A stretch of 64,000 bases of DNA, from contig NW_004955437.1 of NCBI RefSeq assembly GCF_000276665.1, positions 3,306,931 through 3,370,930 of the forward strand, written 5' to 3'. This document shows positions 34,873-45,471 of the stretch, one piece after another (positions within the stretch are counted from its first letter, which is position 1; each line of letters opens with the position of its first letter). Both the position numbers and the translations under genes were made by a program. Below the pieces are notes generated by a model. That model was not told the DNA's origin. It saw only the letters and a list, made by a program, of their open reading frames with translations, and did not search any database. The stretch comes from Chinchilla lanigera. Its lineage: Eukaryota; Chordata; Mammalia; Rodentia; Chinchillidae.

Positions 34873-35100
34873 GCTGACAGGAGCTGCCCTGTAGAGGTCC
34901 CTCTGCGCGCAGACCCAGATGATGCCAGAGCTATGACCAGGCCTGCAGGCGTGGCACCGAGGGGAGATCAGCCATGGAGCAGCCGCAGGAGGAGACCCCT
35001 GAGGTCCGGGAAGAGGAGAAAGAGGAAATGGCAGAGGCCGAAGGAGCCCCAGAGCTCCACGGGGGACCAGAGCATGCACTTCCCTCCAGCAGCTACACAG
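34873..35100 (+). CDS. PPARD: PPARD first coding exon (5' UTR 34873-34973, CDS 34974-35100)
   Basis: Acceptor cccag at 34868-34872, donor gtgaga at 35101. Encodes residues 1-42 plus the first base of D43 (phase 1), the acidic N-terminus ending SSSYT. The leader part resembles the human PPARD leader just before the start codon and carries three upstream ATGs. The upstream non-coding exons of the gene were not recognised in this window. Confidence 0.93.
34919..34936 (+). promoter_or_regulatory. PPARD leader upstream ORF 1 (MMPEL)
   Basis: Two in-phase ATGs (34919 and 34922) read a five-codon ORF ending TGA at 34934-34936. Its stop overlaps the next upstream ATG in an ATGA arrangement, and it lies 38 nt before the PPARD start. 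Short upstream ORFs of this type commonly lower initiation at the main start; the ATG-CCA-GAG-CTA-TGA core is, as I recall, also in the human leader. Confidence 0.7.
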
Positions 35101-38100
35101 GTGAGAGGGGCAGCGCATCGTGCGGAGTGCAGACAGAGCCGGAGCCAGGCGGCCTGGACTCCCATCCCTGCCCCCCACTCACCAGAGCTGCAGGCCCTGG
35201 TGCAAACTCTGCCCCTTCTTTTGGGAAAGCAGACAGGGACGGTTGGCGATGTGGACCTGGGTTCGTAAGAACTAAGCGAGGGGCATGGGTGATGCGTGTC
35301 ATTGCCATTGTCATCATCCACCACTGCTGCCCCCCAGCATCTGAGACCAGCCAGCATAGCAGTGCCTGCCGGGAAGGCGCCGCCGTACCTGCGATTGTGA
35401 CGGTGGTGGAAACACGCGACTCTGTTGATGTGGTGCTAATTACAGTGGGCAGACTTGCACCGCCTGGTGATTAGACCTAAGTGCTAAGCAGCGAGAAGGG
35501 CCGGCCGTAATGAATGTTGTTCCTGGTGGCCAAACAGTTCGGCTTCCCATGGAGTAAGATGGGTCAGGCTGTGGAGGTGGAGTCCAGGCTCCTGCCAGGC
35601 CCAGCCCGAGAGAGGCTGCATCCTTGAGCCACACGCCTTGAACCTGCGAAGCACAGCTGGGGTGAAGGGAGAGCCGTGCGTCAGTCCTCCAGACCCACCC
35701 CGGCACTGGAAAGGGCACGGTGTGATGTGGGGCTGGAGACGGCACCCCAGCCCCGAGTAGGCCATGCTGTTTGTCAGCTGGCTGGGTGACTCTGGGACCA
35801 GTCTTCCTCAGGAAAGAGAAAAGGCTGCCCAAAAGCACGTGCCGTTCTGAACTTGGGCTGGAAGGCAGGGAGGACACTGGGACTAACCATGAGTCAGGGA
35901 TGTCCGGACAGTGGCAAGGAAGAGTGGGAGAGGAAGAAGGGCGCAGGACTTGTGACCTCACTGCCTGCCCCGGCCCATCTGGGCCCCGTACGTGGGCCTG
36001 GGCAGATGGACGTGTCCTGTACTCGGCTCCTACACACCCGTTGGGACCCGGCCACATACCCGTCACGCTCACCCACAGCGGCTAGAAGCCAAGTCAGCGA
36101 GGCAGCTGTGGCGACGGCCTCTCGGGCAGCTCCACAGGTGGGATTTAGCTGGGGGAAATGTCTGCGGCAGGCTCTGCCCAGCCACCTACGTGGTGCCGTC
36201 CGTGTATCAATACGTGGGCTTCCCTGAGCACCTGAGAGGAGTGGAGGGAGGAACACGTCCTGTTCCGCACAGGAGAGGGCTCTTTCACATTGTTACTGTG
36301 TGTTAAAGCCACAGTTCATACCGAGTGCCCGCAGATTCTACGAGACCAGCCACCTAACAGAAAATCAAAACAGGCAGCGCAGGGGCTGGGGATTTAGCTC
36401 AGCGGCAAAGTGCCTGCCTGGCAAGCGCAAGGTCATGAGTTCGGTTCCCGGTACCGGAGAAAAGCCAAAACAAAAAACAAAAACAAAAACAAAAACGCAG
36501 GGCAGATCCCTGTCAGACAAGTGGCTGGAAAATAAAACTTTTTCAGTTCCTCTGGTGGTCAGAGAAGGTGTCTTAAGATGAGGTATCACATTGGAGGGGA
36601 CCGTGGTCAGCGTTGGTCAGGGGGTGAGGACTGGCCTGCAGCCCTGAAGGATGGCCAGACCGTGCCCCGTAGGAAGGCACCCTGCGTAAATACAGAAACG
36701 TCCCCAGCAGCATGTTCACTGCCGCGCTGCTCGTGAGAGCAGAAGGGGGAAATCGCCCACTTTCTGCGAGGAATTGGTTGGGAGGCCACACCAATGCCAT
36801 CAGGGACGCGCCGTGGTCGCCGAAAGGGACGAGGTAGGTCTGGAGGTACCCGCAGGGGCGAAGTCCTGACACAGTGGGAGTCTCTTGCATAAGAAGCCCT
36901 GGGGATCACAGAAGGCTGGGAAGACCGCAGCCCAGGGCGGTGGGGCTCACCGGGTGGGGTCCCCGGAGGAGACCCTAGCATGAGATGCCCTGTGCCTTTC
37001 TCAGCAAGGCCACGCTGCTTTCTTCACGAAGAAAGCACTTGTGCTGCTTTTCTTCAAAGGTTAAAATAGGTTGTTTGATGTTTGTAAAAGGGAGCTGGCA
37101 GGTGAGGGGTCTTGGAGATCCAGGGCCTCTTCCTTTGCTGAGGGCGGGAGGGCTTTGAGATCACACAGACCAGCCAGGAAGCCCGGGTCCCCCACTGAGC
37201 CATGGGCCTCCCTGCTGCCTTCGGCCCTCCCAGTCTCAGTCTCCTCCCCATTAAAGGCCCAGGAAATGGTGTGTCTGACCCACCGCAGGTCTCAGCATTG
37301 CTGGCTCCCTGTTCTGCCCGCAGGAGTCTGTGACATTAGCCTCAGAGTCTCCGCGGGGACCATGAAGAACCCAAAACAAGCCAGGTGTGGTGTACACCTG
37401 TAACCCCAGCATTCTGGGAGGCTGAGGCAGGAGGATTGCAAGTTTGAGCCTAGCCTGGGCTACTCAGCAAAACCCTGCCTCAGCTTTTTAAAAAAGGGCT
37501 GGAGATACAGCTCAATGTGAAGGCCTTAAATTCAACACCAAGTAATGGGGGAAAAAAAACCACCGAATAGTTGGCAGCTGCACTGCTGGCTTTACCTAAC
37601 CCCCTGCCATTCTGCACCTACCCTGCATACCATACCGAGCTCAGTACCTGCAAAGCATCCTCAGCCCGTGACGCAAGCAGAACACACTTCACTGTTAGCT
37701 TGCAGAGAGCACACTGAGGCTGCCAGGAACTCACTTATCCCAGGGTCCCCTGGCTGGGGTGGGGCCATCTGCCGCCAGGGCGCACATGCCACTCCTGGGT
37801 ACCTCCTGCTTCCGTGTCCTTACTGCTGGCCTCAGCACCCCTCTCACTCAGCAAGTCCCTGGGGGTGTTCAGGCAGGGTCGGGCACTGTGTGGGGCCAGC
37901 CGGGCCACAGGGACAGGGCTGAGTGCCCGCCCCAAGACGCCCGCAGTCCTGGGAGATGGGGCAGCAGAGGTGAAGGGCTCCTCAGTACCCCCACCTGAGT
38001 CCTGCAGAACGCACCGACTTCAGGAGCTAACAGGTGCCTGTTTGCCTGTGGGCTCTGCCAGCAGAGTAAACAGAAGACCAGCCCCTCCCAGTGGCCCTCG

Positions 38101-41100
38101 GGGCTGCGCCAGCCGTGTGTCTCCCACGATGGAGACTGCATGTGCAGGGGAGCTCAGCCATACTCAGTGTGTGGGAATAAGGTCAACAGTGTCTGTTTGC
38201 CAAACTTGTAATCAAAGATGGCGAAACTGATATTTCACCGTCAAGTGACGGGGCGGCTGTTTACCGAGTCCAAACATCGGGGCGATGACCTAGTGTTGTC
38301 CTCAGCAGCCCTGTTGTTTACAGTGACAGGGTTACATCGGCAGTGAGAACATGTGTGTAGGTAGTAGTAGGGCTGGTGCTTGAACCGGAAACGGGTACCC
38401 TGGGCCAGCCAGGTTGACACATAAAACCATCACGACCACTATCATACATGTGTGTTACTTGACCGAACCCCAGTTTGCCTACCTGTAAAGAAGGGGTGAA
38501 GAGCCCTATCTGAAGGGTTGTTTCGAGGCTCTGTATGACTTGAACAGGTGTGGTACGCTCAGTAGAGTGCCTGGCACATGCGTGTGATAAACAAATGGCG
38601 CTGTTTTTGCAAACACATGGCCTGCACGGGTGAGTCGGGTTTAGCTTCCAGCCCACTCAGTGAGGCAGGTGACAAAGACACTACCATGCTGGGCACTTAG
38701 GGGCCTGACAGATGCGGGCCCCTCCCCGTCCCCTGCTGGGAACCAGACCCTGGGAGACAGGGAGCTCCGGTCGCAGGCCTGGCAGGGTGTGGCTCAAGGG
38801 GACAGTCAGAGGGGGCCCAGCAGGAGGCTGAGGGGGTTAGTGGGGCCACGGTGGGAGGGCTGTTAGCTTTCCGTCACTGTGACAAAATACTGGACACAGT
38901 AAAGTTTAGAAGAGGAAAGGTTTGTTCGGCCCACAATTCTGGAGGCTCCAGACGACAGGCGCTAGGCCCATTGCTTTTGGTGCTGTGGTGGCACGTCTCA
39001 CAGAGGGTACACAGTGGGGAGGGCTGCTCCCTCCATAGCCCTGTTCTCACCCGCTGTGCCCCCTGGTCCTGCGCCCCTGGAGGTCAGTCAGGTCATGCAG
39101 GGTCCTCACCTCTACCCCACGAAGGAGAGCAGTCCTGCCCTGCGGCTGAGACCCCACACCGTTTACCTGCCCCTGCCCTCCCCCTGTGAAGCAGTTTCCT
39201 TGCTCGGCTGGCTGAGGACAGGTCTGGTCCCGTCCCACCCTGCACCCAGCAGGTGCCCAACAGATGTCTGTGGCTGTTGGAGAACGGAAAAGGCAGGCGC
39301 TGCCACATGCAGGGCCACCTGGCCCACGCGGGGGGGGGGAGGAGGGACTGAAGAAGGGTGTGACTCCCCTGCGGTGTTTGGTCACTGTGGACGTGACTTG
39401 GGTGGGGCTGGGTCCTTGGGTCCAGAGGGAACGTGTGAGGGGCACGGGAGTGGCAGTGCGCACAGGGCACCAGGTCGGAGGCGGCAGTACCTCGGTGTCT
39501 GAGCAGCTTCCACAGCGGCCTTTGTGGCATGTTTTCTCACTGTTTCCCACACAGCTACTATAAGTGCTATTGTCCTTGTCCTCGTGCCTCCAGGGGCAAC
39601 AGGTCCCAGCTGGTACTGCTGAGGCCGGGCCCCGGGGGCAGCTTGAGGACCACAGACTCCCAAACTGCCCTGCGCCCAGCACCTGCACGGCGGTTCCCTG
39701 CCCTCGTGTCCCTGACATCTAGTGGGCGGCACCCAGCCACAGACAAACACAGGTGGACTCTGTCAAGTAATGACCGAGGCTGCTGAGAAAAGCACAGCTG
39801 CTTTGCCTGAGGGATGGAGGGGAGAGTGAAGGTGGGAGCGAAGGCCCTGGGATGGGGCAGGCCATTATAGAACTCGTGTTGCCCCTAAACCTTACCATCC
39901 AGGAGGGGAGCAGCCTGCTGGGCCCCTCCACTGGGGCCTGTGCTGCTTGATTAGCTGCTGTGGCCAGGACAGGGGTCCCCTGGTCTCCAGAGAGGAGAGC
40001 ACACAGGATGCCAGGCTGGGGGCTCCTTCGGGTGCCCCTGTTGAGCAGCTGGTTCCTGGTTAGGAACGTGGCTCTGCCTCTGAGGAAGTCGCTCCGCCAC
40101 CCCATGAGAGAGCAGGCATTAGGCCAGTGCGATGAGGGAACCGGCCACCTGGGTGCCGTGGTGCCCCACTAAGCAGGGTCTGCAGGCCAAGACCAGTGAG
40201 GTCCCCGTCATTTCCTTCCTGACACCACGGTTCAGACAGCTGTGTGCTGAGAAGAAAAATTCAGGGAAACAGTACCTAGCTCAGTCACTGTCACTGATAC
40301 CTGTGCTCGCGGCACCCAGGTCAGAGTTTGGCGGGAGTGATTCTGAGGTTCTGGAGGGACCCACCGCAGCATCTGTGGAGTCTGCACGGGGAGCTTCGGC
40401 AGGGGGACAGATGGCTCTGCAGAGCTCTGTGCTTCTGCAGCGTCCACAGAACGTGCCACGCCAACCATGTGGGCCCACGAGGGCAGCCTCAAAAGCAGGA
40501 GGGAGAGCTGCTTCCCTCTGCCCTCAGCCAGAGCTCCGCACACCCACATCCCGTCCTCCAGCGGGGCCCTCCTGAGCTGCGTGCACCGTGTCAGGCGCTG
40601 GGGGACACACTGAGCCTCTGCACACCCGCCCGGAGGGGCTGTCCTTAACCCCATGGGGCAGGTGAAGACATGGGTCCTCAGAAAGGTTCTCGGCAGGCCA
40701 CACGGTGAAGGTGGCTGGGCCCACAGTGAGGGGTGCCTCCCAGCTGTCAGACTATGACACTGCCCTCCATCGTGTATCCACAGACTTCCCCCAGGGCGCC
40801 TCGCCGCCCTCGCTGTTGGACCAGCTGCAGATGGGCTGTGATGGGGCCTCGGGTGGCAGCCTCAACATGGAGTGCCGGGTGTGCGGGGACAAGGCGTCCG
40901 GCTTTCACTACGGCGTCCACGCCTGCGAGGGCTGCAAGGTACGGACCGTGTGGGCCTGCGGGGCTGTGGTCACAGGGCAAGCTGACCTGCTACAGAGCTT
41001 CCTCTGCCTGAGGCCGGGCCTGACGATACCCACTGTGAAATCCTGCGCCCTGGGGAAGAGGACAGGTTTCCTTGCTGTCCTGTCCTGCTGAGCACTCGCT

Positions 41101-44100
41101 GGACCGCTGTGGGTGGCCAGCGCCCCCTGGGGACCAGACTTCAGAAGGCAGGCAGGAAAGGAGGGCTCTGGGCTCCAGTCTTCCTGAGGTCAGGGTTTCC
41201 TGTGTCTCAGGACCTTTCGAGGCTCTTGGAGGGCGGGGAAAAAAAAAAACAAACAGAACATTACATTTATTTTCCCAGTGATGTTTCTGAGTTTTTCCTC
41301 CTAACTGCATGTGTCAAATTTTCACAAATCTTCCCTTTTTTTTTTTTAATGTGGTACTGGGGATGAAACTTAAGGGCACTCTACTACTGAGCAATATTCC
41401 TAGCCCTACCTGCCTGCCTGCCTAGCTACCTACCTGCCTACCTGTCTATCCGCCTATCTATTTATCTACCTGGGGGCTGGAGATTTAGCTCAGCGGCAAA
41501 GCGCCTGCCTGGCAAGCGCAAGGTCATGAGTTCAGTTCCCGGTACCGGAGAAAAACCAAAAAGAAAAAAAAAAAACAAAACAAAACTATAGGTATTTATC
41601 TATCTGTCTGTCTATAATTTTGAGACAGGGTCTCAATAAGCTGCTTTGGCAGGTCTTGAATCTACAATTCTCCTGCCTCAGCCTCTGAAGTGCTGGAATT
41701 ACAGTTGTGTACCACTGCACCCTAAATTCTTGAAATAATTAAAATTAGACAGCACATTTACTTTCCATGCTCAAAGAACTCTTAAACCTTGTTAGTCTGG
41801 TAACATAAAATTGTACTGTGACTAACTTGATGTGTTCAAAACCTACGTGGCTCTGTATTTCATAAATGGTGGTTTAATAAAACAATCTATAAGCTGCATG
41901 TGGTGGTGCACACCTGTAATCCCAGGGCTGAGGGAGGCTGAATCAGGAGGGTCACAAGCTTGAGCCCAGCCTAGGTAAGTTAGCGAGACCCTGTCTCAAA
42001 ATAAAAAGGGCTAGGGACATAGTGCAATAGTAAAGTGCCCATAGGTTCAGCCCCCAGGGCCATAAAAAAGAAAGGCTTAGAGTTCGCTTTCTTCCTTTCT
42101 CTTCCAAAGTATTTTCCCCTGTTACTTCCACATTTCACCAGTGTTCACACTGGTGCGTCTGGGCCCCTTGGCACAGCCTGGCGGGTGGAGCGGGCTCCTC
42201 ACCCACTCTGGGTCCCACAGGGCTTCTTCCGCCGGACCATCCGTATGAAGCTGGAGTACGAGAAGTGCGATCGGAGCTGTAAGATCCAGAAGAAAAACCG
42301 CAACAAGTGCCAGTACTGCCGCTTCCAGAAATGCCTGGCTCTAGGCATGTCCCACAATGGTGAGGGCGCTGCTGGGGAGCAGCCTGGCACATAGTGAGCA
42401 TCAGCCGCTGACTTTGCCCGCCTGGACCCTGGGTCTTGGTGCTAAGATCTGCCACTTCCCCAGACTGCTGGCATCCACCGTGGGTGCCAGGCCTTGGCAG
42501 TCACCCCTCTACACCTGCGGCCACCTGCTCTGGCCAGAGGGAACTGAGAATAGTCCTTTGTACAGCACTGGGGACACAGCACCTGGGACTCAGCCTGTCT
42601 CAGGGGACCTGACATGGCACGAAAGCCACTGCCAAGGCCAAGGTCCCCCCCTCGGTATTCGAAGGTGGGCAGGAGCCAGTAAATGACACCCGTCAGCTGA
42701 GAGGAGCCTGGCACTCCCGGAAGGCTGAGCCCTCCCTGCCCACCCTCCGGCCTCCTACAGAGCCTGGGCAGGACGTGTAAAGGCCGCCTGGCCGCTCTGT
42801 GCCTGAAGGTCAGACCCCTGCTAGGGCCTCTTACTTAAATGTCTCCATGCTGGTCAGCTGCAGGCGCCCCCTTGCCCACGATGTGCCCATTGTCTGGCAC
42901 GGTAGCGAGTGGTGGGACCCAAGTCCCCATCTGCGGCTTTTCCTGGGCTCTGGCAGACCTAGGCATTGACCTTTCCCCCTTCGGTCTGTATCTGCCCTGG
43001 CCCCCATTCTGTTGGAGGTTTCGGGGGTTCCTAGGAAGACTCAGGCTGACTGAATCCTTTCCTCACTTTTTCTATAACAAACGGCAGATGCATATCCTGC
43101 ATTTTGTTGGAGATTGTTGCCCAGGCTGAATTTGAACTCCAGGGCCCACACGGTCCTCCCATCTCAGCCTTTTGGGTAGCTGGGGCTCCAGGAAATACAT
43201 ACATTAAATTGTTGCAATGACCCAGTAAGGTTTAAGCCTCCAGCTCACATTTCCTGACAGAAGGTGAGACGGCCCACCCAAAGCTGCACTGCCCGTGAGG
43301 TGCCATGCTTGCTGCCTCCCAGCTGGGGCCCAGTCACGGGACAAGTGCAGACCCTGTGAGGGAGACACAGCCCTGTCCTCATGGGCTGAGGTCTGGGGAC
43401 GGGCGCCCCAGTGCTGTCCTGCTTACTCTGGAGCCTCTGAGGGGACAGGACTAGGCCTCCGTCCTTACCCGTACACCCAAGGGGGGACAGGAAGGCTGGG
43501 GTACTGCCCCTGCCCGGCTCCTCGGTCACTGCCCCCCACCCTCCTGTGCAGCCATCCGCTTTGGTCGGATGCCGGAGGCTGAGAAGAGGAAGCTGGTGGC
43601 GGGGCTGACAGCCAGCGAGGGGGACCAGCACGACCCGCAGCTGGCTGACCTGAAGGCCTTCTCCAAGCACATCTACCAGGCCTACCTAAAAAACTTCAAT
43701 ATGACCAAAAAGAAGGCCCGCAGCATCCTCACCGGCAAGTCCAGCCACACAGCGGTGAGTGTCACTGCCCGGCCGGCAGCCTCGGCAGCCCTGACGACGC
43801 GGTGCAGTCGGGTGTGGGAGCGCGGGGTGGGGACCCCCCGAGGCCTGGCCTCTGACGGGGCCTGGTTTTCAGCCCTTCGTGATCCACGACATCGAGACAC
43901 TGTGGCAGGCGGAGAAGGGCCTGGTGTGGAAGCAGCTGGTGAACGGCCTGCCGCCCTACAAGGAGATCAGCGTGCACGTCTTCTACCGCTGCCAGTGCAC
44001 CACGGTGGAGACCGTGCGCGAGCTCACCGAGTTCGCCAAGAGCATCCCCAACTTCAGCAGCCTCTTCCTCAACGACCAGGTGACCCTGCTCAAGTACGGC

Positions 44101-45471
44101 GTGCACGAGGCCATCTTCGCCATGCTGGCCTCCATCGTCAACAAAGACGGGCTGCTGGTGGCCAACGGCAGTGGCTTTGTCACCCACGAGTTCCTGCGCA
44201 GCCTGCGCAAGCCCTTCAGTGACATCATTGAGCCCAAGTTTGAGTTTGCTGTCAAGTTCAATGCCCTGGAACTCGACGACAGTGACCTGGCTCTGTTCAT
44301 CGCGGCCATCATTCTGTGCGGAGGTGAGCGAGGCTGGGGCAGGCGGACCACACCCCGGGCACCGGGCCTGAGCCCAGACAGGGCGGGTGCTGCACTCGAG
44401 GATCGGCTCCGACTCATTACACAGATGGAGGTGCAGAGAGAAGAGACGGGAAAAAGTAACCATGGGGGTCTGTGGGGGTTATTTGGGGTGATGGGCAAAC
44501 CTGTATTTCACCTGCACTTTCAGATTCCAACCCAATAACAAGCCTGCTCACCAGCAGTGGCATAGCGCTTACCTCATGCCATACACTGTTCCAGTTCTTT
44601 TCTTTTCTTTCTTTTTTTTTGGTACCAGCAATCGAACTCAAGGCTTTGCACTTGCCAGGTAGGTGCTTTGTGCTGCTGAGCTATACCCCTGGCCTTTTTT
44701 TTTTTTTTTGTCTTTTTGAGTCAGGGTCTCACTGTGTATTTCAGGCTGGCCTTGAGCTTACTTTGTAGCCCAGACTGGTCTCAAACTCACAACGATCCTC
44801 CTGCCTCAGCCTCCCGAGTGCTGGGATGACAGGCGTGGGCCACCATGCCTGGCTCTTTTCATAATTATAGCTCATTTGGTCCTCAGCAACCTCAGGCTAG
44901 AGGTTCTTCTATTTTATTCCCATTTTACAGATGAGACAGAAGCCCAGAGAGGGTGGGTAACCTGCCCAGGACCTCCTGGGTAGTCTGTGGGAGAGGCAGG
45001 ATTTGAACCCAGGCACACACAGAGTCTCTTAACCATGGTGCCTACTCCTCTCCCTGATCAGGAAAAGCGCTATGGGCAGGACACAAAAGAGAGGGGCTGA
45101 GGCCGGAACTCAGCGGCACTGTCACTGACAGGACAGGGCTTGCCTGTCCCAGCCCAGGTGGCCCTAGGTGGGGCAGAGGAGCTCCCCTGCCCTTCTGAGA
45201 CCCGCGTGTCCCTGTCCCCATAGACCGGCCGGGCCTCATGAACGTGCCTCAGGTGGAGGCCATCCAGGACACCATCCTGCGCGCCCTCGAGTTCCACCTG
45301 CAGGTCAACCACCCCGACGCCCAGTACCTCTTCCCCAAGCTGCTGCAGAAGATGGCCGACCTGCGGCAGCTGGTCACCGAGCACGCCCAGATGATGCAGT
45401 GGATCAAGAAGACAGAGACCGAGACCTTGCTGCACCCACTGCTGCAGGAGATCTACAAGGACATGTACTGA
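34974..45471 (+). CDS. PPARD: PPAR delta, complete CDS (six coding exons)
   Basis: Nuclear receptor that binds fatty acids and, as an RXR heterodimer, activates lipid-oxidation genes from DR1 elements. Exons 34974-35100, 40784-40938, 42221-42359, 43552-43754, 43873-44323 and 45224-45471 join in phase (127+155+139+203+451+248 = 1323 nt) to 440 residues; human has 441, and one Glu of the N-terminal acidic run is missing here. Visible: acidic A/B domain 1-70; first zinc finger C73/C76/C90/C93 with P-box CEGCK; second finger C110/C114/C124/C127 with the three-residue D-box typical of PPARs; ligand-binding domain about 210-440; AF-2 helix ending IYKDMY. The ligand-contact residues known in human map to H286, H412 and Y436 and are all present. 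All introns are GT-AG. The start sits in a strong context (gccATGg). No frameshift or premature stop, so the gene looks functional. Confidence 0.97.
36382..36490 (+). mobile_element. ID SINE
   Basis: Near-consensus: ggggctggggatttagctca ... ggttcccggtaccggagaaa, then a (CAAAAA)n tail. Confidence 0.94.
36640..36900 (+). mobile_element. L1M-like relic, unusually CpG-rich
   Basis: Word order follows an L1M 3' end (gttcactgccgcgctgctcg, gaggaattggttgggaggcc, aagggacgaggtaggtctgg) but with many C/G changes. Confidence 0.35.
37378..37560 (+). mobile_element. B1-dID SINE
   Basis: ccaggtgtggtgtacacctg, linker ttaaaaaa, then gggctggagatacagctcaa and poly(A). Confidence 0.85.
38440..38612 (+). mobile_element. 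MIR SINE relic
   Basis: Accords with MIR: ccccagtttgcctacctgta ... agtgcctggcacatgcgtgt. Confidence 0.7.
38862..39180 (+). repeat. Old dispersed repeat, family unassigned
   Basis: gttagctttccgtcactgtg, aggaaaggtttgttcggccc, acaattctggaggctccaga: same family as the copies at 6026, 8764 and 47655. Confidence 0.55.
40784..40938 (+). CDS. PPARD: PPARD coding exon 2 (first DBD zinc finger)
   Basis: Acceptor tccacag ending 40783, donor gtacgg at 40939. Encodes the end of the A/B domain and the first zinc finger, with the P-box CEGCK at its 3' end. Residues just after the splice junction read FPQGAS where human has LSRSSS, a local divergence next to the acceptor. Confidence 0.95.
41340..41730 (-). 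mobile_element. B1-dID SINE with microsatellite linker, split by a younger ID
   Basis: Reverse ID half 41350-41405, (CTRC/CTAT)n array to 41472, then a plus-strand ID, then more array and the reverse B1 half to about 41730. Confidence 0.85.
41473..41592 (+). mobile_element. ID SINE nested inside B1-dID
   Basis: Near-consensus head. Target-site duplication TATTTATCTACCTG (41459-41472) versus TATTTATCTATCTG (41593-41606), one mismatch. Confidence 0.93.
41890..42070 (+). mobile_element. B1-dID SINE
   Basis: gctgcatgtggtggtgcaca ... ctgtctcaaaataaaaaggg, then the degenerate ID half. It ends about 150 nt before PPARD coding exon 3. Confidence 0.85.
42221..42359 (+). CDS. PPARD: PPARD coding exon 3 (second DBD zinc finger)
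   Basis: Acceptor tcccacag ending 42220, donor gtgagg at 42360. Starts GFFRR and carries C110, C114, C124 and C127, ending in LGMSHN. The three-residue spacing C-DRS-C is the PPAR-specific D-box. Confidence 0.96.
42360..43551 (+). other. PPARD: PPARD intron between coding exons 3 and 4
   Basis: Mostly unique. A degenerate reverse B1 lies at about 43105-43195 (gttgcccaggctgaatttga). Confidence 0.85.
43552..43754 (+). CDS. PPARD: PPARD coding exon 4 (hinge)
   Basis: Acceptor tgtgcag ending 43551, donor gtgagt at 43755. Encodes the hinge and start of the ligand-binding domain, including a basic KKKARS stretch, and ends in phase 0. Confidence 0.95.
43873..44323 (+). CDS. PPARD: PPARD coding exon 5 (main ligand-binding domain exon)
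   Basis: Acceptor ttttcag ending 43872, donor gtgagc at 44324. The largest coding exon (451 nt) encodes helices 2 to about 9 of the ligand-binding domain and includes H286 in the motif GVHEAIF. The intron before it is only 118 nt. Confidence 0.96.
44324..45223 (+). other. PPARD: PPARD last intron with ID, B1 and MIR elements
   Basis: Reverse ID at 44605-44694, reverse B1 at 44702-44854 and reverse MIR at about 44868-45040 (acagatgagacagaagccca ... ggatttgaacccaggcacac). Confidence 0.85.
45224..45471 (+). CDS. PPARD: PPARD last coding exon
   Basis: Acceptor ccccatag ending 45223; TGA at 45469-45471. Encodes the C-terminal ligand-binding domain with H412 (TEHAQMM) and the AF-2 activation helix ending IYKDMY. 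Confidence 0.96.

Larger units (their letters stand above)
35101..40783 (+). other. PPARD: PPARD intron between coding exons 1 and 2
   Basis: 5.7-kb intron with one ID, one B1-dID, a CpG-rich L1M relic, a MIR and an old dispersed repeat; the rest is unique. Open frames of more than 200 codons on the minus strand (36072-35440, 39718-39047) are not supported as genes. Confidence 0.8.
40939..42220 (+). other. PPARD: PPARD intron between coding exons 2 and 3
   Basis: 1.3-kb intron separating the two DBD zinc fingers, more than half of it SINE (see 41340-42070). Confidence 0.9.
34933..42248 (+). other. Out-of-frame overlapping upstream ORF in PPARD mRNA (116 codons, spliced)
   Basis: ATG at 34933 starts a second frame that passes over the PPARD start without a stop. 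It stays open through the rest of exon 1 (to 35100), all of exon 2 (40784-40938) and into exon 3, ending TGA at 42246-42248. It would encode 116 Arg/Pro-rich residues in a shifted frame across the DNA-binding domain. The most likely role is to reduce translation of PPARD; a real protein product is not shown by the sequence. Confidence 0.5.

Noticed and set aside
36382..36460. tRNA-Ala-like sequence with A and B boxes
   Set aside because: It is an ID SINE with an A-rich tail and no complete cloverleaf; the same holds for the other ID copies.
39047..39718. 223-codon minus-strand frame in a PPARD intron
   Set aside because: Low-complexity Pro/Ser/Gly-rich translation, overlapped by equally long frames on the other strand; typical of GC-rich intron DNA.
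43762..44463. 233-codon open frame antisense to the PPARD ligand-binding exon
   Set aside because: It mirrors a GC-rich coding exon; no splice sites or domains of its own.
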